Source of the DNA: Argentina anserina
Taxonomy: Eukaryota; Streptophyta; Magnoliopsida; Rosales; Rosaceae
Length of the DNA stretch: 64,000 bases
Assembly (NCBI RefSeq): GCF_933775445.1
Contig: NC_065873.1
Location: forward strand, 23,498,001-23,562,000
Reading direction: 5' to 3'
Notes under the pieces: model-generated
Seen by the model: the letters and a program-made list of their open reading frames with translations, nothing else
Told to the model about the DNA's origin: nothing
The model's database searches: none
Position numbers and translations under genes: made by a program
Shown: positions 25,943 to 36,981 of the stretch, one piece after another
Numbering within the stretch: position 1 is the first letter of the stretch
Layout: each line of letters starts with the position of its first letter

Positions 25943-26415
25943 TATTGGCATAGGCTTATGCCCGCCATAATCAGCACAACTATCAGCGCATTAAGGCTAA
26001 TGTATAGCAGTCTTACAATATTAATAGCAAGTCAGCCGTACTATCTACACAACGGGCCTCCCCGCGGCCCAAACTGGCTACGGACGCGCCCTCATGCGCA
26101 TCTCATAGAAGACTCTAGAGAACACCTTAATCGGACGTCGTCCCACATCGAAAGATAGATAAATGATCCACCTCAACTCAACAATAAAATGTCAAACTCT
26201 CGACCTCATAAGGTAAGTGTACTAAATCCCCTACTGTAACTCTGCATAAATTACCATTATTCTAACCTAAGCGTGGGAGAGTTGAAGACCACGCCGGCGT
26301 GGTCTCTACTTTGACGACGTGTGCCACTTGTGACAGGAAAAAGGCAGGGAGTACGGCGTATCAAGCTTCACAAGGAATACGGCGTACTAGACCGAGTGTA
26401 ATCACAACATTAACA
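25943..26415 (+). repeat. 3' LTR of the Tat-type element
   Basis: Begins TATTGGCATAGG (the first TG has changed to TA) and ends CATTAACA, followed by the AATTC target duplication. Matches 15605-16077 apart from about 23 substitutions. Confidence 0.93.
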
Positions 26416-26420
26416 AATTC

Positions 26421-27617
26421 AATAGTCAATGCTAAACGGGTGACGCATGGAGAATATGGATGGAGTTTTAGCTTGATGCGTATATGTATAAATGTATAAT
26501 CGTTTACTAATCCATCAATGGGGACTTTAGTGTCCGTACAAGAACCGTCACTTAGTAGTTCTTTTTTTTGACAATTCACTCAGTAGTTTTTTCAAAGAAT
26601 ACAAATCACAAATGCTTACCTTATACGGAGAATCAGAATAAATTTTATAATTTCAATTGAAACTATCAAACTATCTAGCTAGATCAAAGTAAGTTTAATT
26701 GGGCCGAGTGTCAAGAAGGAAGCCCCAAGCCAAGTTTGATTCACAAAGTGTTAAAGTGGTCAGACTTCAATTCACGATGATGTTTTATTTTCTTTTATAA
26801 CGTATTCGACTAAATCAATATATAACATTATAACATACTTGACTGACAATTTTAACTTGTATATTAGAATTGTAGTCTGCTTATCAATAACTTGAATTTA
26901 CAATCCCAAATCCATAAAAAACCAAAAAAGTAAATCCAACAATTCAAAAGCATAATGTATTTGATCCTATGGTAAAAAATATTGAAATATCAAAAGAAGA
27001 TCAGAAAGATTTGAATAAAAAGGGAACAAAATCCCTAGAGGACAATAGATGTGCACTCTTAATTGAGCATTACAAAAGGACTCCACCTAACGAAATGAAT
27101 TTCAACCTAAAAGGACCCAACTCATCATTATTATTACAAACAGCCCACTCACAAATCACAATGCCCACCATTTTAATTTCTCTACATCTCAAACTTCCCG
27201 GTAAAGTAAACAAAAAAACCTAACACCTACCGGTCTTGAGTCTTCTCATAAAAATAAGATAAAATAAATAAAAACAAAATCTCCGCAGGAGGAAAAAGGA
27301 AAAAGTCCGGGTCAGTTTGGGAAGTCCACAAACAACCAGCCAATGTCAAGATGTAATTAAGGGAACAAACCTGGGCTTCCTGTACATTCCCGTGCCAGCG
27401 TTGCCCAATAGAGCCGAAACGTGGCAGGCTCCTCAGTAAAAGCAGGGCTGGCCAAGCGGCTCCAAGCCTCCAACCCTCGTCCTTTACCTCAGGTCGCAAT
27501 CACCACAGCCGTTGGATAAGATTCCGCAAAGAGAAACCACCAGACGCTCTGCAACACAATACCCCAAATACCCACTCAACTTCCAACTAATTCCCACCCG
27601 CCCTCCCGCCTCCCATC
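26421..27617. other. intergenic and upstream DNA of the serine-rich gene
   Basis: AT-rich up to about 27230, then more GC-rich approaching the promoter of the gene at 27742. No gene seen; open frames at 26969-27223 and 27227-27499 have no recognisable content. Confidence 0.5.
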
Positions 27618-27624
27618 TATAAAA
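27618..27624 (+). promoter_or_regulatory. TATA box of the serine-rich gene
   Basis: TATAAAA lies 118-124 bp upstream of the ATG at 27742 and is followed by a CT-rich leader (TCTTCTCTCTCCTCC), the usual arrangement of a plant core promoter. Confidence 0.7.
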
Positions 27625-27741
27625 ACCGCCCTTGAGACTCATTAGGTTTGCCAAACCAAACCCCGAAAGGGCCCTTAGGGCAAATAACAAACCACCTCCC
27701 TCTTCTCTCTCCTCCAGCTTTCTCTCTCTAAAAACTCTCCA

Positions 27742-28419
27742 ATGGCGACTGCATCTGCTTCATCTCATCGCACCCGAACCCGCCCCAGTGGGCCGGTTCT
27801 CCGCTCTCTCTCACCTTCCGGAAGATTCTACACCGGTTCTTCCAACGCCTCCATCCAATCCACCGCCTCCGGCTTCGCCTCCTCCACCAGCTCCAGCTTC
27901 TCCTCACCGTCCTCCGCCTTTTTCAACAGCCACCAGGACAACCACAGCCACTACAACCACAACGACTACCACCACCACCGCGCCGCTTCGCCGACACGCG
28001 TCAATCTCTACACCTCCAGCGCGCTCTCCCCGGCCGTCCGCTTCTCCATCGAGCACCGCTCCATCTCCCCCAACCGATCCATCACTGTTTCCAAGAAGAA
28101 CGGCCCGATCGCGGCGGCGAGGAAGACGTGTATGTGCTCGCCGACGACGCATCCGGGTTCTTTCCGCTGCAGTCTTCACAAGAATCAAGGGAGCTCAAAT
28201 CAGCAGCATCACAATCAGACGCCGTACCCGAACAACAGGCTGAACATGCGCAGATCTGCCATGACGAACTCGCTGGTTCGAATCAGCGGTGTCGAGGGCG
28301 AGTGGGTGAAGAGAGCTTTGACGGCTCTGATTCGTCCGTCTTCGCATCAGCAGCGGCGGAGGGCTGGGTTTCAGCCACGGCAGAGCCGCCTCTCGGTCAT
28401 GTCCAAGGCCGATAGCTGA
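27742..28419 (+). CDS. serine-rich protein, At5g25280-like
   Basis: A single exon of 225 residues. The N-terminal two-thirds is rich in Ser, His and Asn (SPSGRFYTGSSNAS, then a His/Tyr stretch near residues 65-80). A conserved core RKTCMCSPTTHPGSFRCSLH lies at about residues 126-145, and the C-terminus is basic (KRALTALIRPSSHQQRRR). This Cys-containing core defines a plant family annotated as serine-rich protein-like (At5g25280, At5g11090); its biochemical role is not known. No signal peptide or membrane segment. The ATG follows a TATA box and a pyrimidine-rich leader, and the gene is intact. Confidence 0.85.
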   Translation: MATASASSHRTRTRPSGPVLRSLSPSGRFYTGSSNASIQSTASGFASSTSSSFSSPSSAFFNSHQDNHSHYNHNDYHHHRAASPTRVNLYTSSALSPAVRFSIEHRSISPNRSITVSKKNGPIAAARKTCMCSPTTHPGSFRCSLHKNQGSSNQQHHNQTPYPNNRLNMRRSAMTNSLVRISGVEGEWVKRALTALIRPSSHQQRRRAGFQPRQSRLSVMSKADS

Positions 28420-31051
28420 GTGATGTTTTATCTCTCTGGATTGTTTTTTTGTTTTACAGAGCAGACACAGGTTGGTTATTTTCTGGTCATTTTCTCTATT
28501 TTTCCGATCTTATATTCCGGCGAGTCCAACATCGTCGCACCAGATCCGAATCAGATCCAAAGGCTTTTGCTCACTCCAGCTCAACTCAGACGAAGAAATA
28601 TTGAAGCGGTGGCGCCGAGTCGACCCCGGCGAGCTTTGTGCTTCTGGATGACTACTGCTACTACTGAACGGCACTGTGAAAAGAGAAACTCCATATTTGT
28701 ACAGTTGAAATGATATCATTAGTTTTTGGAAATTGGAAGCAACCATTTTCGGAACCTTATAATCTAAAATCCAGAAATCTTCAAAACTAAAATCTAATCA
28801 AGAAAGATCCATGATCAATTTCATTAAGCTGCAAAGATTGGTTCAGTTTGGTTTCTCGTTTTGTGTGACACAGCTGTTCCATCTATTGCAGCGTCCCGTT
28901 CACCACCGTTGTGTCTGCTCTCTCGTTCACAGTTCCGTTCAGTGGTCCGTCCCGTTCGGTTCAGTTCCGTTCTGTGGTCCGCCCCGTTCAGTTGCGTTGC
29001 GTGTTGTTAAGCTCCGTTCCGTTTACTCCGCCGTATTGTGTAGCGGGTTGCGTTGTGTTTATGCCAGGTATATTCCTTCATTAATTTCATTACTCTTTGT
29101 TATTAGACTTCGTCAAATTTCATTTGCTGTCCTTTAAATTTTTCTAACTTGTCTTGAGCTGGGTGCCTTCTGTTGCAGGCTTCATATTTGACTACTCATG
29201 GACTTTGAGGGAAATGAAAATTTGAACTATATGACGTTTGAGAATTCCCGGAAGGCCTCGTGTCTCCATTGGTATTGACGAAATCAAAAATGACTCCAGA
29301 AGAAAATAAAACTAAATAAAAGAAATTTTAAAATTGAAAACAATAATGATAAAATTGGAAGAACTGTATCCCTAGCTTGTATAGAAAGTTTGAAAAATAC
29401 GAAAATAAATGAATGGATTTTTGTGTGTACATGGTAACTCCGATATTTACACAGAAAGAATCTATTGATGGACCAATGACCAATCTAATGACTAATGACT
29501 AATGAGAAAATAACTGGCATGGTATGGGAAGCCAGAAAGTGATGACATAATATGACCTGGAAATTTGAAAGCAGAAGGCTGGACCATTAATAGAGACACT
29601 AGACGGTAACTTTGACGTGATCCGTGATCGGTGCCGTGACTGAAATAAAAGGAAGAAAAGAAGATTCTTGAATGGGACACAAGAAATGCTATATATTAAT
29701 GGGTGGTGATGATGATGTATGTAGCCATCATGACATCACAGCACCTCACATTCCATGGTCTAGCTCAATCCACCAACCAAACCTAAGCTTTGAAGGGAAG
29801 CATCTTCAAGCTCTCTCTTTTTCTTTATTGAGAAAAATGTCGAGATTTTCAACCCTTTTTGGTTGCCATGTCCATATCAATATTCTTCACAGAAACCTCT
29901 CTTGCAGCTGGTAGCCATGGCCTAATACGACATCGTTGACGGGGGGATGAAGCGGTAAGGAACGCATATTTGGGGTCACAATTGCAGGGAATATAAGCCT
30001 AACTCTTGTTCTGGGGTTGAGGCTGACGTCTCACTCCTTATCCTAGACTACTGGTGTTACGGTTTTACATGGAAATCGGATTGAACTGAATTGGCAATTT
30101 CTTATTCATTTGGTTGAGATTCTCTGAATCATATTTCCATATCGGATACAAGTCAGGTTTGCGTGGAGATGCATATATGCTGCCAAACGTGATATGTGCA
30201 TATAGACATGAATTCACATTAAAATTTTATGTCTAGTGGTATGGAAAGAATGATGGTGCAGTAATTAAGCTGATAAAAAATTTTAACGGAAAAAAGTTGG
30301 TCCATCACTGTCTGTGGTCATCACGTTCTTTGTATGTACGTACTCTCTATGAATTTAGAATGAACATTTAAAGTTTTAAACGGATAACAGAAACAAGAAG
30401 AGAGAGCAATGGAGAAAAATGTGCAGTAGATACTCACATGTGTCTCATGGTGTTTTTTTTTGTTGGGAGGAAAGATGAGAATGTAATAATAGTTGATACA
30501 CAATGTTCGTAAGTTGGCAAAGTTTTTCGGTGCAAGTGTGATGTAAAGAAATGAAAAGGATACTGATGCTCGATTGAGTGAGGTTGTATGATTTAATGTC
30601 AGTTGATCAGTCTTCCTTTGTCTTAAAAAAATGGTACGCTAATGCAATCACATAATAATGCTAGCTAGCATTCATATTGATTTAAACGGACCGTATCACC
30701 TCCCTCCTGAAACTATTCAAATGGAGTGTGGTACGTTGTTGATTGCTGAATGCACTCAACGCGATGGCGATGGTATAATATTCCCAAATGTAACGTCGTT
30801 CCCTCGCATTCCACAACAAAGTCGCCCTTTTGTGCATCGACACTCCCATAGTATGGTATCATTGGTGTTCAATATAAACTTCTAAACATTAAGTTGACTC
30901 GGGTGCTTCCGGTAATGGCAAATAAGTTGTTGTGGTGATTTTAGCCCACCTTAGTTTCTTGAATTTTTTAGGTTGCATACTAAGGGTCGCTTAGAATTAC
31001 TTATATCTGATTTTGGACAGTTTTGCATGCTTCAATTTTAATGTAGCCCTT
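28420..31051. other. 3' flank and intergenic DNA
   Basis: 28420 to about 29160 is probably 3' untranslated or downstream DNA of the serine-rich gene, with a degenerate CGTTCCGTTCAGTGGTCC repeat at about 28897-29050. Beyond that no gene is recognised up to the copia derivative at 31052. Confidence 0.45.
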
Positions 31052-32205
31052 TGTTGAGTTATTTGCTTGTTTTTAGGTGTTTATTGAGTCATACATACTC
31101 GGTCTTTGCTTCTGTTTAATAATTCCACTATTTAGAATTAGATAGGACTGTTAGTGGTCAAACCTACACTAACCACATTAGCATATGTTATGCTAATTGT
31201 GATCCTTTGTTTTAGTTTTCTGTTAGTTTTGTAAGGCTATATAAAACCAACTTTGTTCAATAAGAGGGTGGCTCATTCACTCCAGTTCTGTTGAGTTCTA
31301 GTTTATTGAATCTTGTTATTAGTTCTCAACATTCTGGTATTATAGCATAGAATAAACTAAAAAATTAAATTAAAATTTTAATTAAAAAAGGCCAATAGTA
31401 CCTTTTTTTTTATGGTATCAAATGAGTTCTAGTTTGTGAAGTGTATGGGATAACTAACACTGAGTTTTTTTAAGTTATTTACTTGTTTTTAATGAATGGT
31501 GGTGCAATTACTTGGTCTTCGAGGAAACAGCCTATAGTCACGCTTTCAACTACATAAGCAGAATTTGTGGCTGCCGCAGCTTGTGCATGTCAAGCAGTCT
31601 GAATGAGGAGAATCTTAAAGGAGTTGGGGTATACACAAGAAGGTTGTACAACTGTGTTGTGTGATGATAATTAAGCTATTTAGTTATCCAAAAATACAGT
31701 TTTGCATGGACGAAGTAAGCATATTAATGTGCGGTTTCATTTTCGGCGTGATCTTACAAAGGATGGAGCTATTGAGATGGTGCATTGTGGTACACATAAT
31801 CAGATTGCAGATTTGTTAACTATGCCATTGAAACTGGATGCCTTCAAAAAGTTTCGTGAGCAGCTAGGAGTTTGTGAAGTGTCTGGGATAAACTAACACT
31901 GAGTTGTTAGTTTAAAAGAGAGATTGTTGAGTTGTATGCTTGTGTTTTAGGTGTTTACTGAGTCATACATACTCAGTCTTTGCTTCTGTTTAAAAATTCA
32001 TAGTCTTTAGGCTTAGATATGATTGTTAGTGGTCAAACCTACACTAACCACATTAGCAGATGTTATGCTAATCGTGATCCTTTGTTTTAGTTTTATGTTA
32101 GATGTGTAAGGCTATATAAAGCCAACTTTATCCAATAAGAAGGTGGCTCATTCATTCCAATTCTGTTGAGTTATAGTTTATTGAATCTTGTTATTAGTTC
32201 TCAAC
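31052..32205 (+). mobile_element. internally deleted Ty1/copia element
   Basis: Two LTRs of about 280 bp (31052-31331 and 31925-32205), both starting TGTTGAGTT and ending GTTCTCAAC, enclose only about 590 bp. The interior keeps a degenerate primer-site-like TTCTGGTATTATAGCA after the left LTR and the end of an RNase H frame (31530-31896). The rest of gag-pol is gone. No clear target duplication is seen. A non-autonomous or decayed copy. Confidence 0.85.
31500..31896 (+). pseudogene. copia RNase H C-terminal remnant
   Basis: A frame ending at 31896 reads SKHINVRFHFRRDLTKDG, then VHCGTHNQIADLLTMPLK and FREQLGVCEV, the conserved C-terminal part of copia RNase H. Upstream, GGAITWSSRKQP and LSTT-stop-AEFVAAA continue the domain with several nonsense codons. 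Its stop lies just before the 3' LTR, as in intact elements. Confidence 0.85.
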
Positions 32206-32654
32206 TGCACTCAAGCTTGGATCGTGTTCAATACTCTACACTTGTACCTCAAGTCAAGTCTAAAAAAAAGAGGAGGAGAGAAAATTCAAGTAAAATAACA
32301 TGCCTGGGCTAGAAATGAGCCCAGGGAAAAGAAAACACGTTTGGGCTAGGCTACCCGCGCTAATATTCGGGTTCTCCGCGCCAAACCTCGTAAAGCCCGC
32401 CACCGATCCACAACAATAACTCTTTAAATTACCCACGTCCGGACACGCCCGCTGTTTTCAACTAAAATTTCCCTTATAAACACTCGTCACGTGTCTTTTC
32501 TCTATTTAAAATTAGATTTGCTTAATTATTTTAGATATGTAAAATAAAAGTTGGTCGGTAATTTGTTTCTCCCGCAGCTAACTCGGCTATTTCACATCGT
32601 CTTTTCCCCACTTCCCTAAAAAACTCAACTCTCCAGTCTCTGCAATTTTCCCCC
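32206..32654. other. promoter region of the MICU gene
   Basis: No gene. The final 80 bases are a CT-rich leader (TCGTCTTTTCCCCACTTCCC). Several GGGCTA/TGGGCT motifs occur at about 32307-32345. No clear TATA box. Confidence 0.4.
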
Positions 32655-35456
32655 ATGTCCCTCCGACGATCCGCACCGTCAATTTACCAACGCCTCCACA
32701 TCTACAACTTCTCCACAGCATCCCATCCTTCCTCTTCGCCGCTCCCTCTGATCAGCACCATCTCCGGCTTTGACTCTAACCCCCAAAACTCGTATTTGAA
32801 ATGGATCTTGGGCATCACGGCCGGGTCGGGCCTTGGGCTGCTGCTGTGGTCTAATCAGGACTCGGATTTCTTCAACAAGTCGTCGCCGGCCTTCGCTGAC
32901 TGGTCAACGGGTTTGGAGAACCGGCCGACACCGCGTTCTCTGCTGCAAAAACTATCGTTACCTGAAATTAAGGCCAAGTTTCTCTTCGGAGGTATGGATT
33001 TTCAATTTTTACCGCGAGTATTTCAATTTCTCTCTTTTTTTCTGCTTTGAATTTATCCTTTTTTTTTTGGGGGGCGTAGATGCCTATAGGAGAAGGATCT
33101 TCTTCAATTATGAGAAGCGTATGAGGTTGGGGAGTCCGCCGGAGAAGGTATTCATCAATTTAATTTAACTTTATGTACTTGTGGCCGTATAATTGGTTAC
33201 TTATCAACAATAATATAATAGCGGAAAATTCATGCTGTATTAGGTGGTAGATGGAAGACTTGATTTTGGATAGACGAAAATGCGGCATTGTCGTAAATAT
33301 GTATGAAAAATGGAGACTGGTGGGAAAGAAAAAATAAAAAGTTTAGTTGACAATTGCTAATGGTTTGGGTTAGGATATGATGCCTGATTATATTTAGGCA
33401 GGAAAGAGGACTTACAACCTAGGCTCAAGGCCCTGGCCGTATTAAGTAAATTTATAACGCAATCATATATCTATCTGATGTTGATGATGCTTGTTTGGTT
33501 ATTCTGTTAATATTTTTATATGTAGAATCTCTTTGTAGTTATCAAAATATATGTTTGGCAATGACATGGTTATATACTTGATTGTCACTTTTGGACCTTC
33601 TCTTCTGTTTTCCAAACTGAACATGTCTTCTTTTTCCATTTTACTTGCCTGAAATTGTAAATCTAGATGATTGCAGAGATCTTAATTATTGGGGTTTGAG
33701 TTTGTGAAAAATACTCCCGCTATGACTAGTGTCCTCTTCTGCTTCATGTAGGTGTTTGGGTACTTTGCATCTGCATGTACATCAGATGGCGAATTACTTA
33801 TGAGACCAGAAGATCTCATGAGGGCAGTGGTTCCTGTTTTCCCACCATCTGAATCCAACCTTGTTAGAGACGGGTATTTGAGAGGTGAAAGGAATCCTGG
33901 CGAGTTGCGCTGTACACCATCAAACTTTTTCATGCTTTTTGATGTAAACAGCGATGGATATATTTCCTTCAAAGAGTGAGTTTCTCTTCGTTCTTCATTT
34001 TAAATCAATCAATTATGCATTTTTTTTGCCACTTCTAACAAGATTCCTTTTAACAGGTATATCTTCTTTGTAACACTGCTAAGCATTCCAGAGTCCAGTT
34101 TCTATGTGATTTTCAAAATGTTTGACACTGACGATAGTGGGTAAGTACATTTAGAGCTTTTCAGACTCTTTCTTGGACCTTCATTATACTTGGTTTGGTT
34201 TTGACATGAATGTTTGTCCATTATGCATAGAGAAATTGACAAGGAAGAATTTAAAAAAGTGATGACATTGATGCGAGCCTGCAATAGACAGGGTGCTCAG
34301 AAGAGGGGCGGACTTCGAAGTGGACTAAAAGTTAGGGATTCTGTTGAAAATGGAGGGCTTGTGGAGTTCTTTTTCGGTGAAGATGGGAATGCTCACCTTC
34401 AACTTGATAAATTTGTCCAGTTTTTGAGAGACTTAGACAAGGAAGTAAGATTCTATTCATTTGGTTCCCTAGACCTTAGGCATTTTCGTCATGTTCAACA
34501 CACTATTCATGTTCAGTTTTTCTTGGTCAGTTCTTTGCCTTTAGCCTTCTGCCCTTCGTCATGCTAGGATATATGCATTTTCATGAAGCCTAGGTTCTGT
34601 TCAGTTTAATTCATGTGGAGAAGTTAACATTCAACGATTTAGCTGTTATAAATTCAATATTAATGACATTGCCACTTTTTATTGCGTCTTGCAATGTATG
34701 CAAATAATGCCATGCACTTTACCTTGTTAGTTTGTTATTTAAAATGCACATCGGTATTTAATTTCAAAATTGTATCTTTAGATGCTGAGGTTGGAGTTCT
34801 CCCACTACGACTACAAACAGCGAGGAGTCATGATTGCAAAGGATTTTGCATTATCAATGGTTGCATCCGCTGACATGCGTCATCTGAGCAGTTTGCTTGA
34901 TCGGGTTGATGAACTGGATGATAAACCAGATCTTAAAGAGGCTCACATCTCATTTGAGGAATTCACAAACTTTGCAGAGCTTCGCAAAAAACTGCAGCCA
35001 TTTTCTTTGGCCCTTTTCAGCTATGGTAAAGCAAATGGCAGGTTAACACGAGAGGATTTCAAGGGAGCTGCATTTCATGTAAGATACTAGTCTTTCTTAC
35101 CTCTTGATTATAACTTCATTTCAGTCTATGGTTATTGCTTTTCTAGAGTTTTGGGAGCTGTTGGATAGGCCACCATTGATTAAATCTCACCTTACATAAA
35201 TTGACTTATCCAATCTCATTATCACAGGCAAGTGAGGCAACAGGTAATCAAGTATAACATTATTTCTCATAATTTGGTTAATTGATTGCAGGTATGTGGC
35301 ATAGCTCTCAGTGACAATGTGGTTGAAATCATCTTTCATGTTTTCGATGCAAATCGAGATGGACATTTGAGCTTGGACGAGTTTGTTCGCGTTCTACACC
35401 AACGCCAAAGGGACATTGCCCAGCACGTGGAGATGGGAATTATAGTTCATGACTAA
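32655..35456 (+). CDS. MICU: mitochondrial calcium uptake protein (MICU)
   Basis: Seven exons: 32655-32991, 33080-33147, 33752-33975, 34057-34140, 34231-34444, 34782-35078 and 35292-35456; frame is kept at every junction, giving 462 residues. MICU is the EF-hand gatekeeper of the mitochondrial calcium uniporter, acting in the intermembrane space. The N-terminus is basic and Ser-rich like a mitochondrial presequence, followed by one membrane segment at about residues 49-65 (WILGITAGSGLGLLLW). Three EF-hand loops are visible: DVNSDGYISFKE (199-210), DTDDSGEIDKEE (233-244) and DANRDGHLSLDE (427-438). The first two are adjacent, as in the plant homologue At4g32060, where a third functional hand is a plant feature. 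Downstream by 1.5 kb lies the PHOX gene, the same pairing as At4g32060-At4g32070. Confidence 0.94.
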
Positions 35457-36981
35457 CTTGACCTGTTTACATGGATCTTCAGTTATGATGCTGAATTGGT
35501 TTTGGTTGTAAATCTGAAAATGTAACCTGTAAGTAGTCTAGATTAAGTTATAGCTCTTTTAAATGCTGTAGTCCGCGCACCTACACATCTCCAGCTCCCT
35601 TTTTAGTGTAGAAGTCTGGAGTTTCATTTTGTGTGGTGTGCATGAAGAATGTAGTTGAACTGGAGCCGTAAGGCCTTTTTTTGTTATAAAGCTTGCTTGC
35701 TGAATAAAAGAAAGACATGTTTGATATAAATTTCATATCTATTTTGGTTTCCATGAATGTTGGTTTTGGTTTGGCATTGCAATTTTTTAACGACAGTTGA
35801 GCATCATCTGGCATTGGCTTTGCTGTTGCCCATCCCATGTAAGCTGCCAAACACATGTAGGCCAGACATGTAGGCCATCATTAGCAAGCATTATATATCC
35901 CTGGCCATAGCAGCGTTACCTCAGCACTAACCTACCTTCGCTCAATTATTCTGCACTTTACATCCGATTACTTGTGCTAATCCGTTTCACTTACACCACG
36001 GTCATCATTAAACAATAAACAATTGTTGAGTTAACTTAACATTCTAAACTTCTGATCTTTGCCTTTGAGTCTCAGGCATAAGATTCTACACTTAAAACTC
36101 TTATACTTCACTCATTTGTATTAACTTGTCAAGTTCCCACTTAAACTCTAATGAAAGAGCACCTTCTTTTCCTGGAATACTGGAAAATGCCCTGTATTGA
36201 AGCGGGAGCCCACAAAGATTTTATTCCTTGCTAAGGCTAGGTAAACTAAACCACTGTAAAATCAATTACAGAGATGAATATTTGTCCCTCTCAGTGGCCT
36301 ACCTCTTCCAGACGCGTGGTTCACACCAGGGACGGTTCATTCCCGAGTCATCTCTTAGAAATGGCGCGGAAATTCACGCGCGCTCGGAGAAGGTGGAGTG
36401 CGACAGTGTCTTCTCGGAAAACGTTGACCTTTAATTCAGGAAACCCTAAGAAAGAGGAGACCCCCTTTCCACTTTCCAGCAGCCCAATTTGATATCCCAC
36501 TCTGTCTTTTGTCTCAGCAATCCAGAGCAGACACCCATTAAAAAATCAATCAGCTTTTTTGATTGGCTTCTTTGGGTTTGTCTCTGGATTAGTTTCCCCT
36601 AATTTTGCTGAGTTTGGAGCCCTAATACATCAATCAGGTTCACAAAGACTGGATTTTTATTTATTGTAATTTGCTTTCCTTGCTGCAATTAGTGTTTGGG
36701 TTCTTTGTGCTTATTCCTTTTCATATTACAATTACTTAGAGCTTCAATTTTGGAGCCGTTTAGCTTCTGCTGTACATCAAATTGTTACACTTGTATCTGG
36801 TTGTAGCTGTGTAATTATACGTTGGATTTCATTTAATTGTAATTCAAACAGTCAAGCTTCTATATTGGGGTCAGTTTTTGTCTTGTTGCTCATTTCATGA
36901 GAAGGGTTTTGGGTTAAAGACAGAGCTCTCAGAACCCTTTTTGTTTTTGGGGGCTGTTTTTGTGTGTTTGTTGAAGTATCA
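35457..36981. other. intergenic and PHOX upstream region
   Basis: The first 100-300 bases are presumably MICU 3' untranslated sequence. From about 36360 to 36981 lies the probable PHOX promoter and leader, which contains a small upstream frame at 36361-36492. No other gene seen. Confidence 0.5.
36361..36492 (+). other. possible upstream ORF before the PHOX gene
   Basis: ATG to stop, 43 codons, Arg/Ser-rich (MARKFTRARRRWSATVSS). It lies about 490 bp upstream of the PHOX start. Whether it is in the transcript depends on the unknown transcription start and a possible leader intron. Confidence 0.25.

Larger units (their letters stand above)
15605..26415 (+). mobile_element. Ty3/gypsy LTR retrotransposon, Tat type
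   Basis: A complete but decayed element of 10.8 kb with 473-bp LTRs, flanked by the 5-bp target duplication AATTC at 15600-15604 and 26416-26420. The order is LTR, primer binding site, gag, protease, reverse transcriptase, RNase H, a second RNase H, integrase, an antisense gene, 66-bp tandem repeats, polypurine tract, LTR. The second RNase H and the long 3' region with an extra gene and tandem repeats are hallmarks of the Tat lineage. By hand count the LTRs differ at about 23 of 473 positions, mostly transitions, so the insertion is moderately old. Confidence 0.93.

Noticed and set aside
27632..28243. Pro/Arg/Thr-rich ORFs overlapping the serine-rich gene on both strands
   Set aside because: Low-complexity shadows of a GC-rich exon; only the 27742 frame has the conserved Cys core.
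28420..28713. ORF directly after the serine-rich gene, considered as a second exon
   Set aside because: The upstream frame ends with its own stop and no GT-AG pair joins the two; more likely 3' untranslated sequence.
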